From the NCBI RefSeq assembly GCF_023821985.2, contig NZ_CP098805.1, forward strand, positions 1,550,001 to 1,614,000: 64,000 nt of DNA, written 5' to 3'. This document shows, piece after piece, positions 25,327 through 35,107 of the stretch (position 1 is its first letter; every line of letters begins with the position of its first letter). The DNA comes from Dyadobacter chenhuakuii (GTDB lineage Bacteria; Bacteroidota; Bacteroidia; Cytophagales; Spirosomataceae). A program made the translations under genes and the position numbers. The notes beneath the pieces were generated by a model that saw nothing but the letters and a program-made list of their open reading frames with translations, was not told the origin of the DNA and searched no databases.

Positions 25327-27108
25327 TTACTGCGCAGTAATAAACACCGTTTCTTCCACTTCCTGGCTCGTCGCGTAATTTTTAACGTAAAAATTATATG
25401 CGTCCAAATCCTTCGCAAAAGCCCGGTCACTCACTATATAAAGCGATTTCCCCTGCTTAATGCTCACAACCTCATGCCTGGGAATCTGATGCACGGCCAT
25501 TCGGTCCGAATCGCGAGTCTGAATGCTTTTAGGAACAGAATAGGTTGTAAAAAGCATGACCAGCAGGTAGGAAAGTTTTAAATATTGATAAGATCGTATG
25601 TGATACGCATACCAGATTGTGAACAGGAGCGCATATAACAAAACCACTTCAATTTTATCCAGATTAAGGTTTTCCAACAAATATCCGGGCAAGGATTTGG
25701 GCACGGAAACAGCAATGTTGGTCAGAAAAGCCGACAGCCAAACTATTTTATTGATAACCACTTGCAGCCAAATGACATTCAATGGCGACACCAGCAGGAG
25801 CATCAGCGCGGCCGGCAACAGAACGTTTGTAAAGGCGATCACGAATGGATTAACCAGCCAGAAATAAGTCGGGAATTGATGAAAGTAAAACAAGCTGAGC
25901 GGGAATGTGGCCAACTGTGCCGCGAATGACAATGCAGAAATCTGCCAGACAAATTTTAAGATCCTGTTCTGCGGTGTAAAAATGGCATTTAAAGGCTCAT
26001 AAAGCAGGAATATTCCGCTCATGGCCATGTAAGAAAGCTGAAACCCTACATCGTAAAGGGCAGCCGGATCAATGAGCAGGATCAACAATGCAGACAATGC
26101 AAGCGTATTCATGGCATTTTGTTTCCGGCCAAAAACCTCCGCAACAACAAACACAATACACATGAGCGTTGCCCGCTGCACCGACGGCGGCAAGCCTGTT
26201 ACCAATGCATAAAAGCCTAGCAACCCGATCATCAGCGCTAAATAACCAATCTTTCCAAGACGCCAGCGCTTCATCCAACCCAACAAATGACTGATAACCA
26301 GGAAAATAATCGCAACATGCATGCCCGAAACCGAAAGAATGTGAACGGTCCCGGATGTGGTGTAGTCGCTGATCTGATCAGAGCGGAGATCGTCTCTCCT
26401 GCCTAATAACATGGCTTTAATCAACCCGTAGGCTTCGTCGTCGTCCACATTTTTCCTGAACGTTTGCGCAGCCCATTTCGAAATGCCGTTGCTCCAATGG
26501 TTAAGAAAAAAGGAATGGTCAGCAATCGGCATGATTTGAAACGAACGCTCCGTCAGATAATCGGTCCATACAATTCCTTTGTTTCGCAGATATTGCCGGT
26601 AATCAAACTGCATTGGATTTCCGGCTTCCATCGGGCGTTCTAATGTGCCGTGGACTATTATTGTGTTGCCGGGTTCGGGAATGTTGCTCGCGTCGTGGCT
26701 GATGTTAATCAATGCTTTCAAATCAACCTTACTCCACTTCTCCCGCACCTTTATGCGCGTGATATGTGCTTCATAGCGAAGTGTTTTCGTGCGTTTCTCT
26801 GGTAAGCTCTTAATTTCCGCTTCATAAGCATCATATCCAGCATTTGCGAGCACTTTAATGTTCGCTTCATTATGTTGCTCGAAATTCTGCATCGTCCATG
26901 CGCCCAGCGAAACAAAAAACAATGCGAATGCAATCCCGAATGCTGTTTTCAGGATTTTGATATAAAAAATAAAACAGACGGCTAGAAAGAAAAGCGCCAG
27001 CGGCAGCAGAAACGTCGGTGTCCCTGCATACTGAGGAATGATTTCGTTCAGCAAAATGCCGGTAATGTAAGACAATACAATCCCGACGAATGGCGACCGT
27101 GTCAGCAT
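25327..27108 (-). CDS. comEC: ComEC/Rec2-type DNA-uptake channel protein
   Basis: A 593-residue polytopic membrane protein. A DUF4131-like N-terminal soluble domain (about 75-180) is followed by the competence channel domain with the hallmark HILSVSGMHVAIIF and VTGLPPSVQRATLM, then GFQLSYMAMSGI. ComEC moves single-stranded DNA across the inner membrane during transformation. The C-terminal metallo-beta-lactamase domain of longer ComEC proteins is absent; the last part is a short soluble tail. It follows the M43 protease gene by one base. No other competence gene is nearby, so uptake activity is uncertain. Confidence 0.85.
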   Translation of the reverse strand: MLTRSPFVGIVLSYITGILLNEIIPQYAGTPTFLLPLALFFLAVCFIFYIKILKTAFGIAFALFFVSLGAWTMQNFEQHNEANIKVLANAGYDAYEAEIKSLPEKRTKTLRYEAHITRIKVREKWSKVDLKALINISHDASNIPEPGNTIIVHGTLERPMEAGNPMQFDYRQYLRNKGIVWTDYLTERSFQIMPIADHSFFLNHWSNGISKWAAQTFRKNVDDDEAYGLIKAMLLGRRDDLRSDQISDYTTSGTVHILSVSGMHVAIIFLVISHLLGWMKRWRLGKIGYLALMIGLLGFYALVTGLPPSVQRATLMCIVFVVAEVFGRKQNAMNTLALSALLILLIDPAALYDVGFQLSYMAMSGIFLLYEPLNAIFTPQNRILKFVWQISALSFAAQLATFPLSLFYFHQFPTYFWLVNPFVIAFTNVLLPAALMLLLVSPLNVIWLQVVINKIVWLSAFLTNIAVSVPKSLPGYLLENLNLDKIEVVLLYALLFTIWYAYHIRSYQYLKLSYLLVMLFTTYSVPKSIQTRDSDRMAVHQIPRHEVVSIKQGKSLYIVSDRAFAKDLDAYNFYVKNYATSQEVEETVFITAQ

Positions 27109-27109
27109 A

Positions 27110-28399
27110 TTAACGAACTACAAACCGTTTGGTGACTGTTTGTCCGCCGGATGAAACCCGGTAATAATAGAGTCCGCTTGGGAATTTTTGAACGTCGAGA
27201 TAACTGAGATTAGTGGCACCGGAAGTAACGAGCTGGCCCCGCTGATTGAAAACTTCAACCGTGAAAAGTTGAAAATTCGGCGTAAAAACGCTGGCCGTTA
27301 GTGTCTCACTCACCGGATTTGGAGACAATTCAACCAGGAGATCTTCACCGCTGATTTTTGAAAATTCCACCAGTTTGGCCCTCCTGGGACTTAGTTCGAG
27401 GACGGCATGCATCCGCTCTTTCTGATCATTGGTAAACACACTCATGCACCCGTCAGGAGAATAATCCATGTAATTCTCAATCATATTGCGGGTTGTAACA
27501 CCCCGGCATTCGGAAAATACGGGTGTGCAGGAAATATCGGTTGTTTCATTTTTGGTAAAAGCAGTTGGCGTATCATCACAGTGGTCGGTCCCGCAGTTCC
27601 GGTCTCCCCAGATGTGGATCAATCCCAGCCAATGTCCCACTTCATGCGTGGTGGTGCGGCCCAGATTGTAAACGGAGCTGGTGATGGCTGGTGAGTTTCT
27701 GCCAAAGTAGCGGAAATCAATAATTACGCCGTCTGTTAATGCCCTTACTGCCTCATCTTCGGAAGTAGAAAGTCCTGTGGTAAGATCATTCAACTCAGTA
27801 ACAACCGGAAATTGGGAAGTGCCCAAATAGCGGTCAGCCAGGCGGCAGACCCATATATTGAGATAACGGCTGGTTGCCCAAGCAGGCGAAATTTCAGCCA
27901 GATCGTCCGCTTCGGTAATGGGACTGAATTGGTTCTTTTCATTGTAAGTCCGTAATACTGTTACCAGTTTGAAGCGGATGCGCGTATCAACCCCCAGGGA
28001 ATCAGTGTAAAAACCTTTGTAACCGGAAGCGTTGCCATAATCTTCGTTCAAAACATCGATCTGGCTCTGGATCTGGGCATCTGTAATGTTTTCATTGTTC
28101 GCCCCGCCGATGCTCATATCCTCTTCACTATGAACAACATGCACCACGACCGGAATCGTTATGATCTCGTCCGCATTCGTCCTGAGCGAAGTTCGGTTGG
28201 CCTGGATTCTTTTCTGGATGGCTTGTTCAGACTTGATCCTGAGTTGCTGTAAAGCAGGAAATCTGGAAATGGTCAAAGCGTCCAGTTCTGTGCTGGCACA
28301 GCGTTTCAGCAACGAATCGCTGTCCTGCGCCAGCACGAACGCTTTGGAGATAATTAACAGTAAAAAGGTCAGCAGAAGCTTACTGCTCGGCTTTATCAT
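27110..28399 (-). CDS. Secreted M43-type metalloprotease with type IX sorting domain
   Basis: A 429-residue protein with a signal peptide (to FVLAQ, residue 25). The catalytic site is the metzincin motif HEVGHWLGLIH (252-262), with the Met-turn at Met311 (MDYS), as in pappalysin-like M43 proteases. The last 75 residues match a type A T9SS sorting domain (LSPNPVSETL, SGLYYYRVSSGG, KRFVVR). It should be exported to the surface or medium. The start (ATG 28399) lies inside the 3' end of phoH, a 20-bp overlap; an ATG three codons further upstream also exists. Confidence 0.87.
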   Translation of the reverse strand: MIKPSSKLLLTFLLLIISKAFVLAQDSDSLLKRCASTELDALTISRFPALQQLRIKSEQAIQKRIQANRTSLRTNADEIITIPVVVHVVHSEEDMSIGGANNENITDAQIQSQIDVLNEDYGNASGYKGFYTDSLGVDTRIRFKLVTVLRTYNEKNQFSPITEADDLAEISPAWATSRYLNIWVCRLADRYLGTSQFPVVTELNDLTTGLSTSEDEAVRALTDGVIIDFRYFGRNSPAITSSVYNLGRTTTHEVGHWLGLIHIWGDRNCGTDHCDDTPTAFTKNETTDISCTPVFSECRGVTTRNMIENYMDYSPDGCMSVFTNDQKERMHAVLELSPRRAKLVEFSKISGEDLLVELSPNPVSETLTASVFTPNFQLFTVEVFNQRGQLVTSGATNLSYLDVQKFPSGLYYYRVSSGGQTVTKRFVVR

Positions 28400-29327
28400 A
28401 AGCTGCAAGGATATCTTTTACCAAACGGTGTCTCACCACATCGGACCCATCCAGCTCAACAAAACTGATCCCTTTGATCCCTTTCAGGACTGCTAATGAA
28501 TCAATTAACCCTGATTTCAGGTTTTTAGGTAAATCAATCTGAGATTTATCACCGGTAATGATGGCTTTGGAACTGGGGCCCATCCTGGTCAGGAACATTT
28601 TCATTTGCATGGGCGTCGTGTTTTGTGCTTCGTCCAGCAAAATAAATGCATTGTTTAATGTCCGTCCGCGCATGTAAGCCAGCGGCGCGATCTCAATAGT
28701 GCGACTTTCCAGATACAATTTCAGCTTTTCCGGTGCAATCATATCATCCAGGGCGTCGTAGATCGGGCGCAGGTAAGGATCAATTTTTTCTTTCAAATCA
28801 CCCGGCAAAAAACCCAGGTTTTCGCCCGCCTCAACGGCTGGACGTGTTATAATGATTTTTCTGACTTCCTTATTTTTCAAAGCCCGCACGGCAATGGCCA
28901 CCGCGGTGTATGTTTTTCCTGTTCCGGCCGGTCCTACTGCAAATACCAGGTCGAATTTCTCCGCCTGCTCCACCAGCAGTTTTTGGTTTGGCGTTTTGGC
29001 CTTTACAACCAGCCCCTTATTGCCATAAATGATCACATCCGCATCATCTTCTGCACTGGCAACGGGCGATTTAACAACGCCATTTAAATAACCTTTCACA
29101 TTGTCATTGGTAACCTTGCCGTATTTTTGGTAATGGGCTATTAATGAATCCATTACATCAGTGATACGGATAATTTCAGGAGCGGTGCCCTGAATGCGGA
29201 TCTCGTTTCCGCGTGAAATAATTTTGCTTCCAGGGAAAGCGGCTGCAACTTCCTTGATATTCGCATTGTGAATACCTAAAAAATCAACCATTGAAACGTC
29301 CTCGAGCGTGATGATTTTTTCCAGCAA
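28380..29327 (-). CDS. phoH: PhoH family ATPase
   Basis: A 315-residue cytoplasmic P-loop protein. Walker A is GPAGTGKT (132-139) and Walker B FILLDEAQNTTP, with ITGDKSQIDLP behind, all standard for PhoH. An N-terminal KH-like region precedes it. Homologues act in RNA processing or stress; the exact role is not settled. The only start that keeps the conserved EKIITLE opening is TTG 29327, since an in-frame stop lies just upstream and no ATG precedes it; ATG at codon 13 is the alternative. Confidence 0.88.
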   Translation of the reverse strand: MLEKIITLEDVSMVDFLGIHNANIKEVAAAFPGSKIISRGNEIRIQGTAPEIIRITDVMDSLIAHYQKYGKVTNDNVKGYLNGVVKSPVASAEDDADVIIYGNKGLVVKAKTPNQKLLVEQAEKFDLVFAVGPAGTGKTYTAVAIAVRALKNKEVRKIIITRPAVEAGENLGFLPGDLKEKIDPYLRPIYDALDDMIAPEKLKLYLESRTIEIAPLAYMRGRTLNNAFILLDEAQNTTPMQMKMFLTRMGPSSKAIITGDKSQIDLPKNLKSGLIDSLAVLKGIKGISFVELDGSDVVRHRLVKDILAAYDKAEQ

Positions 29328-29558
29328 ATGAATTAAAGTTTAGTGTTTTTCTATTTGTTCTAAAATTTAGTAATAATAACGAACAATTGTAATACAAAAC
29401 ATGAGAAATACAATTATGATTCGATATTTGAAAACGAAAAATGACCTTATTTTAATCAACTCTTTCATTATCAGAGCCGGACAAAATGGATCAATTCCTG
29501 AAAAAAAATTTTTGCCTGAACTTAACCTTTCCTGCTTTCTTACGGGTCATGCTTTCCT

Positions 29559-29566
29559 TAACTTTG
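29559..29566 (+). promoter_or_regulatory. Possible -7 element before dnaB
   Basis: TAACTTTG fits TAnnTTTG and lies 8 bp before the dnaB ATG, which would give a nearly leaderless message. No -33 TTG lies 17-23 bp upstream, so support is weak. The surrounding 246-bp divergent gap between phoH and dnaB is AT-rich and shows no gene. Confidence 0.3.
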
Positions 29567-29573
29567 TAGTAAC

Positions 29574-31187
29574 ATGGAAAACGACAAGGCATCCGGCAAT
29601 TTCTCGAAATCAGGCTTTAAACAGAACAATCAGGGACGCAAGCCAATGGGCGCAAGAACGCCCGGTACCGATCAGACTTTCAGCAAGTTACCTCCTCAGG
29701 CGGTAGACTTGGAAGAGGCAGTTCTGGGTGCATTAATGATTGAAAAGGATGCGCTGACAGCTGTTGCGGACATTCTCCGCCCAGACAGTTTTTATAAGGA
29801 AGCACACGTCCGGATCTACACCGCCATCATCACGCTATTTGCTGATTCGGAGCCTATTGACATGCTGACGGTGACTTCCAAATTGCGCAGCACCGGAGAG
29901 CTCGAACTGGTAGGCGGTGCGCCGTATATCATGGAGCTGACTTCAAAAGTGAACTCCGCCGCCAACATTGAATTTCATGCGCGCATTATTTCCCAGGCTT
30001 TTATCAAGCGCGAGCTGATCAAAGTGGCTTCGGAAATCCAGCGCGAGGCTTTTGAAGACACCACAGACGTTTTCAGGCTTTTGGACAAAACCGAGCAGAG
30101 CCTTTTCCAGATCTCCGAATCAAACATTAAGAAAAATTACGCTGATATGGGCGCGCTGATGCGACAGGCATTAGCAGAACTCGATCAGAAAAAGAATAAT
30201 AAGGATGGTCTTACCGGTGTTCCATCCGGTTTCAGCGCCCTTGACAGGCTTACGTCAGGCTGGCAGAAGACGGAATTGATGATCCTTGCGGCTCGTCCGG
30301 GTATGGGAAAAACGGCGTTCGTGGTTTCTTCGCTCCGTAACGCTGCCGTGGATTTCAATATGCCCGTTGCCATTTTCTCCCTCGAAATGTCCTCGGTTCA
30401 GCTGGTTAACCGTCTGATTTCGGCTGAGGCAGAGATTGACAGCGAAAAAATCAGGAAAGGAAGCCTTGCGCCGCACGAATGGGAGCAATTGCACCACCGC
30501 ATTCACCGGCTTACCAATGCGCCGATTTACATTGACGATACCCCTGCCCTCTCCATTCTCGAACTGCGTGCAAAATGCCGCCGTCTGAAAGCCCAGCACG
30601 ACATTCAAATGATCGTGATTGACTATCTCCAGTTGATGACGGGAGATACGGGTGGCAAAGGCGCAGGAAACAGGGAACAGGAAATTGCCATGATCTCGCG
30701 TTCGCTTAAAAACCTGGCGAAAGAGCTCGATGTGCCGGTAATCGCACTTTCTCAGCTTAGCCGGGCCGTTGAAACGCGTGGCGGTGAAAAAAGGCCTCAG
30801 CTCTCGGATTTAAGGGAATCAGGATCCATCGAGCAGGATGCGGATATGGTTCTTTTCTTATATCGTCCTGAATATTATGGTATTACAGAAGACGAATCAG
30901 GAAATTCTGTTGCCGGGATCGGTGAAGTCATCGTTGCGAAAAACCGTGCAGGATCACTGGATACGGTTCAGTTAAGGTTCATTGGAAAATACACCAAATT
31001 CACCGACCTCGACTCACAATTCACCCCGGCACCATTCTCGGTAGACCGGCCCATCCCAACCACAAACCCCATCGCATCATTCGAAAGCCAAAGCAAGCCC
31101 GCCCCCGCAGGCGGAACGCTCAGGAGCAGAGCAAATGATCTGAGTAATTTCGATTACAAAGGCCCCGATAGCGAACCGCCGTTCTGA
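29574..31187 (+). CDS. dnaB: Replicative DNA helicase
   Basis: A 537-residue hexameric helicase that unwinds DNA ahead of the replication fork. The N-terminal primase-interaction domain (LPPQAVDLEEAVLGALMIEK, from residue 39) and the RecA-like domain with Walker A AARPGMGKTA (239-248), Walker B MIVIDYLQLMTG and LSQLSRAVETRGGEKRPQLS are complete. A Pro/Ser-rich tail ends in EPPF. There is no intein. The final TGA overlaps the first bases of a repeat element. Confidence 0.96.
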   Translation: MENDKASGNFSKSGFKQNNQGRKPMGARTPGTDQTFSKLPPQAVDLEEAVLGALMIEKDALTAVADILRPDSFYKEAHVRIYTAIITLFADSEPIDMLTVTSKLRSTGELELVGGAPYIMELTSKVNSAANIEFHARIISQAFIKRELIKVASEIQREAFEDTTDVFRLLDKTEQSLFQISESNIKKNYADMGALMRQALAELDQKKNNKDGLTGVPSGFSALDRLTSGWQKTELMILAARPGMGKTAFVVSSLRNAAVDFNMPVAIFSLEMSSVQLVNRLISAEAEIDSEKIRKGSLAPHEWEQLHHRIHRLTNAPIYIDDTPALSILELRAKCRRLKAQHDIQMIVIDYLQLMTGDTGGKGAGNREQEIAMISRSLKNLAKELDVPVIALSQLSRAVETRGGEKRPQLSDLRESGSIEQDADMVLFLYRPEYYGITEDESGNSVAGIGEVIVAKNRAGSLDTVQLRFIGKYTKFTDLDSQFTPAPFSVDRPIPTTNPIASFESQSKPAPAGGTLRSRANDLSNFDYKGPDSEPPF

Positions 31188-31421
31188 CTTCGGCTCCGCT
31201 CAGTCTGACAGTAACGTATTGCTATTATCATATTGCGCACAGCCAAAGTCCGGTCTAAACGAGCATAGCCAAAGCCGCTGTCAGACTGAGCGGAGCCGAA
31301 GTCCAAGCCCAAAGCCACTGTCACACTAAGCGGAGCCAAAGCTAACCCAAAGCCACTGTCAGACTGAGCGGAGCCGAAGTCCCAGCCCAAAGCCCCTGTC
31401 AGGCTGAGCGGAGCCGAAGTC
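31186..31421. repeat. Repeat cluster of the CTGTCAGnCTGAGCGGAG family between dnaB and rlmD
   Basis: Five 26-bp copies of one unit. One is inverted (31186-31211) and four are direct (31278-31303, 31318-31343, 31356-31381, 31396-31421). Copies one and three of the direct set are identical to each other and to the reverse complement of the inverted copy; the second is degenerate. Direct copies recur every 38-40 bp with a related spacer (AGCCCAAAGCC type). Traces of a further decayed unit lie in 31240-31275. The cluster occupies the convergent 3'-3' junction, and the stop codons of dnaB and rlmD lie in or touch it. The same core is found again at 51.2-51.4 kb. Confidence 0.9.
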
Positions 31422-32820
31422 CGGCCCGCCGTACCAGCAAAGCCACATTCTCCACATGGTGCGTGTTCGGGAACATATCTACCGGCTGCACCTTTGTCAC
31501 CTCATAATCTTCCGTCATTAGCGCCAAGTCCCTTGCCTGCGTGGCTGTATTGCAACTTACATACACAATGCGGTCCGGGGCTGCTTTCAGGATCGTTTCC
31601 ACAACAGGCTGGTCCATTCCCGCGCGTGGCGGATCGGTGATGATTACGTCCGGCCTGCCGTGTTCCTGCAGGAAGCTTTCATTCATGATGCTCCGCATGT
31701 CGCCCGCAAAAAAAGCTGTGTTGGTAATGCCGTTCAATTCCGAATTTTTTCTCGCGTCCTGCACTGCTGCTTCCACATATTCAACACCCACAACCTTTTT
31801 TGCCCTGCGCGCTACGAAATTGGCAATGGTCCCTGTTCCCGTATAAAGGTCATAGACCGACTCATTGCCCGTCAAACCCGCAAACTCACGCGCTACGCTG
31901 AAAAGCTGATAAGCCTGTTCTGAATTGGTCTGATAAAAAGATTTCGGACCAACAAGGAAGATGAGATCTTCCATCGTCTCACGAATCGTGGTGTCGCCAG
32001 CATAATGGATCACTTCCTGATCCTGGTAAGAGTCATTTCCTTTCAGGTTTACAATGTAATTCAGGGAAGTAATTTCGCTGTGTGTTTTATGCAAATACTG
32101 CATCACCTGCTCAATGGCCTCGTCATTCTGCTCACCAAACTGCACAATCACCATTACATCACCTGAATTGGCGGTTCTCACCACCAGGTTCCTGAGCGTT
32201 CCCCTGTTGAAGCGGACGTCGTAATAAGGAATGTTGTGCAGCTCACCGAAATGATGCAACGAATTGCGGATCGTGTTGGACGGGTCCGGTTGCAGGTGAC
32301 AATGGTCTACGGTAAATATTTTGTCAAAACGCTTGGGAACGTGAAAGCCGAGCGCATGCTTGGTAAATGTCGCACCGGAATCCATCTGCTCCTTTGTAAG
32401 CCAGCGCCAGTTGGAGAAAGTGAATTCAAGCTTGTTGCGATAATACTCCGTTTTCGGAGCGGCAAGAATTTCGTTGATGCTTACATTCTTAATGTGCCCG
32501 ATCCGCTGGAAATGGTCTACAACCTGTTGCCTTTTAAATTTCAACTGATGCTCATACGCAATATGTTGCCATTTGCAACCGCCGCATACAACGTTATGCA
32601 GGCAATATGGGTCTTTCCTGAGAGGCGACTTTGAATGGATCTTCGTAACGATCGCCTCTTTGAGTTTTTTCTTGGTTTTTACTACTTGCAAATCAACTAT
32701 GTCACCGGGAGCCACATTTCCTTCTACAAATATTACGCCGTCATCTGATTTAAATATACATTTGCCTTCTGCTGCAAAATCGGTAATTTCAACGTACTCA
32801 TACTTGATATTCTTAACCAT
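31399..32820 (-). CDS. rlmD: 23S rRNA (uracil-1939-C5)-methyltransferase, RlmD/RumA type
   Basis: A 473-residue SAM-dependent enzyme. The N-terminal TRAM domain (about 1-65), the iron-sulfur cysteines in CLHNVVCGGC and a later HCHLQP, SAM motifs (VYDLYTGTGTIANF), DPPRAGMD and the catalytic VSCNTATQARDL are in order. It should methylate a uracil in 23S rRNA or a related RNA target. The last seven residues (GLRLRSA) and the stop codon are encoded by a copy of the repeat family, so the natural end of the gene was probably altered by repeat arrival. Confidence 0.9.
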   Translation of the reverse strand: MVKNIKYEYVEITDFAAEGKCIFKSDDGVIFVEGNVAPGDIVDLQVVKTKKKLKEAIVTKIHSKSPLRKDPYCLHNVVCGGCKWQHIAYEHQLKFKRQQVVDHFQRIGHIKNVSINEILAAPKTEYYRNKLEFTFSNWRWLTKEQMDSGATFTKHALGFHVPKRFDKIFTVDHCHLQPDPSNTIRNSLHHFGELHNIPYYDVRFNRGTLRNLVVRTANSGDVMVIVQFGEQNDEAIEQVMQYLHKTHSEITSLNYIVNLKGNDSYQDQEVIHYAGDTTIRETMEDLIFLVGPKSFYQTNSEQAYQLFSVAREFAGLTGNESVYDLYTGTGTIANFVARRAKKVVGVEYVEAAVQDARKNSELNGITNTAFFAGDMRSIMNESFLQEHGRPDVIITDPPRAGMDQPVVETILKAAPDRIVYVSCNTATQARDLALMTEDYEVTKVQPVDMFPNTHHVENVALLVRRAGLRLRSA

Positions 32821-32882
32821 ATTTCTTTTTTAAATTTCAAATTCCAAATCCTATAGGACAATTTCTACTCCCTTGTCAAGCC

Positions 32883-35087
32883 ATGAAAAAACGGTACATC
32901 TTGTTCATGCTGATGCTGTTTGCCTTTACCAAAACCTATGCAACACACATTGTTGGCGGGCAGCTCTTTATTACGGAAAACAAAGACAATTATTACAACT
33001 ATAACATCGGCTTAACGATGTACTTTGATGCGCTGAATGGCAATCCCGGTGCTGAGGACCCGGCTGTGAACATTTACGTCTTCCGAAAACGCGACAACCA
33101 GCCCATCGGCTATCTTCAAGCCCCAAAAATAGAACGAAAATCGGTCACCTATGCTAATCCGCAGTGCGGAATATCGTCGCTCGAAACATATATGATCACT
33201 TACAGCTCGTCGTTACGGCTGGAACCCACCGATTTCAGTGATCCGCAGGGTTATTATATGGTTTGGGACCGATGCTGCCGGAACGGAACGATCACGAACA
33301 TTCAGGCACCGGGTGACGCCGGCAGCCTCTTTTATCTTGAATTTCCCCCGCTTTTCAAGAACAATGCAAATTTCAGGAACTCCTCCCCCATCTTCCCGGC
33401 GATAAAAGGCGACTATGCCTGCGTGAATTCTCCGTTTTTCTTTGATTTTGGTGGAAAGGACGCCGACGGCGACAGCCTTACTTACAAGCTGATCACGCCT
33501 ATGCAGGGATTTTCAGACAAAGCTAATCCTAGTGTTGAAGCTCGCGGTTCGTCCAATTACCCGCGCCTTACGTGGCTTCCAGGCATATCGGAGGCCAATA
33601 TTATTCCAGGGCCAAAACCTTTGACTGTTAATCCAAGAACAGGAATGTTGTCCGTGACGCCGGGTAATGTCGGCCTTTATGTGTTCGCCGTGCAGGTGGA
33701 TGAGTTCAGGAATGGGGTGAAAATCGGGACGCTAACCCGGGATTTTCAACTTAAAGTCGTGGATTGCCCTAAAATGGACGCTCCGAAATTGTTGTTTAAA
33801 CCCAAAGGCAAAAACACTTACTACACGGAAAACGAAATTATTACCGTCAAAAAAGGCGATCCGAATTGCTTTGAAGTAATGGTTACCGATCCCACGGTCA
33901 ACCAGATCATCCGGATCAATGGCCGGGCAGTTAATAATACGAAAAACTATTTCACCATTCTGCCAGCCGAATTCAAGACTAAAATTGCCAACGACACGCT
34001 CAAATTTGAAGTTTGCCTGGATGAATGCTTTGTAACCTACGACGAACGCCCGATCAAGATCGAGCTGATTGCAGAAGACGAAAGCTGCCCGGTTCCGCTG
34101 ATGGACACGCTCAGCATTCTGATCCGTCGTGAAAGCAGCAGCAACAAATCGCCCGAGGTGACCACTTCTCTGCCCGGCCAGTATGTCCACGTGACAGCGG
34201 GTGTGCCGGTCGTTTTCACGGTATATGGCAAGGACATCGACAAAGACAGCATTGCCCTTTCCGGTCGCGGACAGGATTTCAATATGGTCGATATGGCTAT
34301 GGATTTCAAAGCCATCAGCGGCAAGGCGCAGATTCAGCAAACATTCAAATGGACGCCACCGTGTAATGCAAAAAAAGGTGATACGCTCGCTGTGGATTTC
34401 AAGGTGGAAGACATGCGCTGTGTCGGCAATCCGCTGGCGGTTTCGAAGCCGGTGTATTTTGTCGTTGATGAATCGCCCAACACCCCGCCGCTGGTAGAAA
34501 CATCGCTGGCAACACCAGAGATCACCTACACCATCGGAAGCAGCAGCGAGATCGTCTTCGACGTAATGGCCACAGATCCCGACACCAATACAATCAGCCT
34601 GGCCGCCGCCGGGCGCGGATTCAGCATTGGGGATGCCGGAATGAAGTTCGCCAACAAAACCGGTGTCAAAGAAGTAAGCTCTCCCTACGCCTGGTCACCC
34701 GAGTGTTCCATGCTCGATGGGCAGTCCGAAAAAGCCTTCATGATCGACTTCATCACCCAAGACAAAAGCTGCGCTGCAGCAAGCGACACAACGACGGTCA
34801 AGGTCATTGTGAAGGACGACACTTCGGACGTTGTTCCCGAATTTCCAAACGTGATCACACCCAACAATGACGGCAAAAATGACTGCTTTGTCTTAGAGGA
34901 TTTACCTGCCGATAACTGTGTCAATCAGTTCAAAGATGTAACGATTTTTAACCGTTGGGGAAAGCAGGTTTATTATTCAAAAATCCGCAAAAACTGGTGC
35001 CCTGCCAGCATCTCCCAAGGCTACTATTACTACGTCGTGCAGTATACAAAAAAGTCTTTCAAAGGCGGGCTAACCATTCTTAAATAG
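32883..35087 (+). CDS. Large secreted protein with CHU_C (type B T9SS sorting) domain
   Basis: A 734-residue exported protein. A signal peptide (to about residue 20, KTYATHIVGG) is followed by a domain typical of gliding-associated surface proteins of this phylum, several Ig/cadherin-like beta domains (KDADGDSLTYKLITP, DKDSIALSGRG, DPDTNTISLAAAGRG), and the CHU_C C-terminal domain (FPNVITPNNDGKNDCF, IFNRWGKQVYY, GYYYYVVQY) that routes proteins through type IX secretion. It is probably a surface adhesin or matrix protein. The function beyond that is unknown. It starts 62 bp from divergent rlmD. Confidence 0.85.
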   Translation: MKKRYILFMLMLFAFTKTYATHIVGGQLFITENKDNYYNYNIGLTMYFDALNGNPGAEDPAVNIYVFRKRDNQPIGYLQAPKIERKSVTYANPQCGISSLETYMITYSSSLRLEPTDFSDPQGYYMVWDRCCRNGTITNIQAPGDAGSLFYLEFPPLFKNNANFRNSSPIFPAIKGDYACVNSPFFFDFGGKDADGDSLTYKLITPMQGFSDKANPSVEARGSSNYPRLTWLPGISEANIIPGPKPLTVNPRTGMLSVTPGNVGLYVFAVQVDEFRNGVKIGTLTRDFQLKVVDCPKMDAPKLLFKPKGKNTYYTENEIITVKKGDPNCFEVMVTDPTVNQIIRINGRAVNNTKNYFTILPAEFKTKIANDTLKFEVCLDECFVTYDERPIKIELIAEDESCPVPLMDTLSILIRRESSSNKSPEVTTSLPGQYVHVTAGVPVVFTVYGKDIDKDSIALSGRGQDFNMVDMAMDFKAISGKAQIQQTFKWTPPCNAKKGDTLAVDFKVEDMRCVGNPLAVSKPVYFVVDESPNTPPLVETSLATPEITYTIGSSSEIVFDVMATDPDTNTISLAAAGRGFSIGDAGMKFANKTGVKEVSSPYAWSPECSMLDGQSEKAFMIDFITQDKSCAAASDTTTVKVIVKDDTSDVVPEFPNVITPNNDGKNDCFVLEDLPADNCVNQFKDVTIFNRWGKQVYYSKIRKNWCPASISQGYYYYVVQYTKKSFKGGLTILK

Positions 35088-35107
35088 AGGCTGCAAACAT
35101 TCTGTAA

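Noticed and set aside
31154..31390. Minus-strand open frame with periodic DFGSAQSDSGFG peptides
   Set aside because: The periodicity comes entirely from the 40-bp DNA repeat array; the frame has no support as a gene.
31278..31421. Possible CRISPR array (26-bp units every 38-40 bp)
   Set aside because: The spacers are only 12-14 bp and are themselves similar, one unit is degenerate, one copy is inverted, and no cas gene is near.
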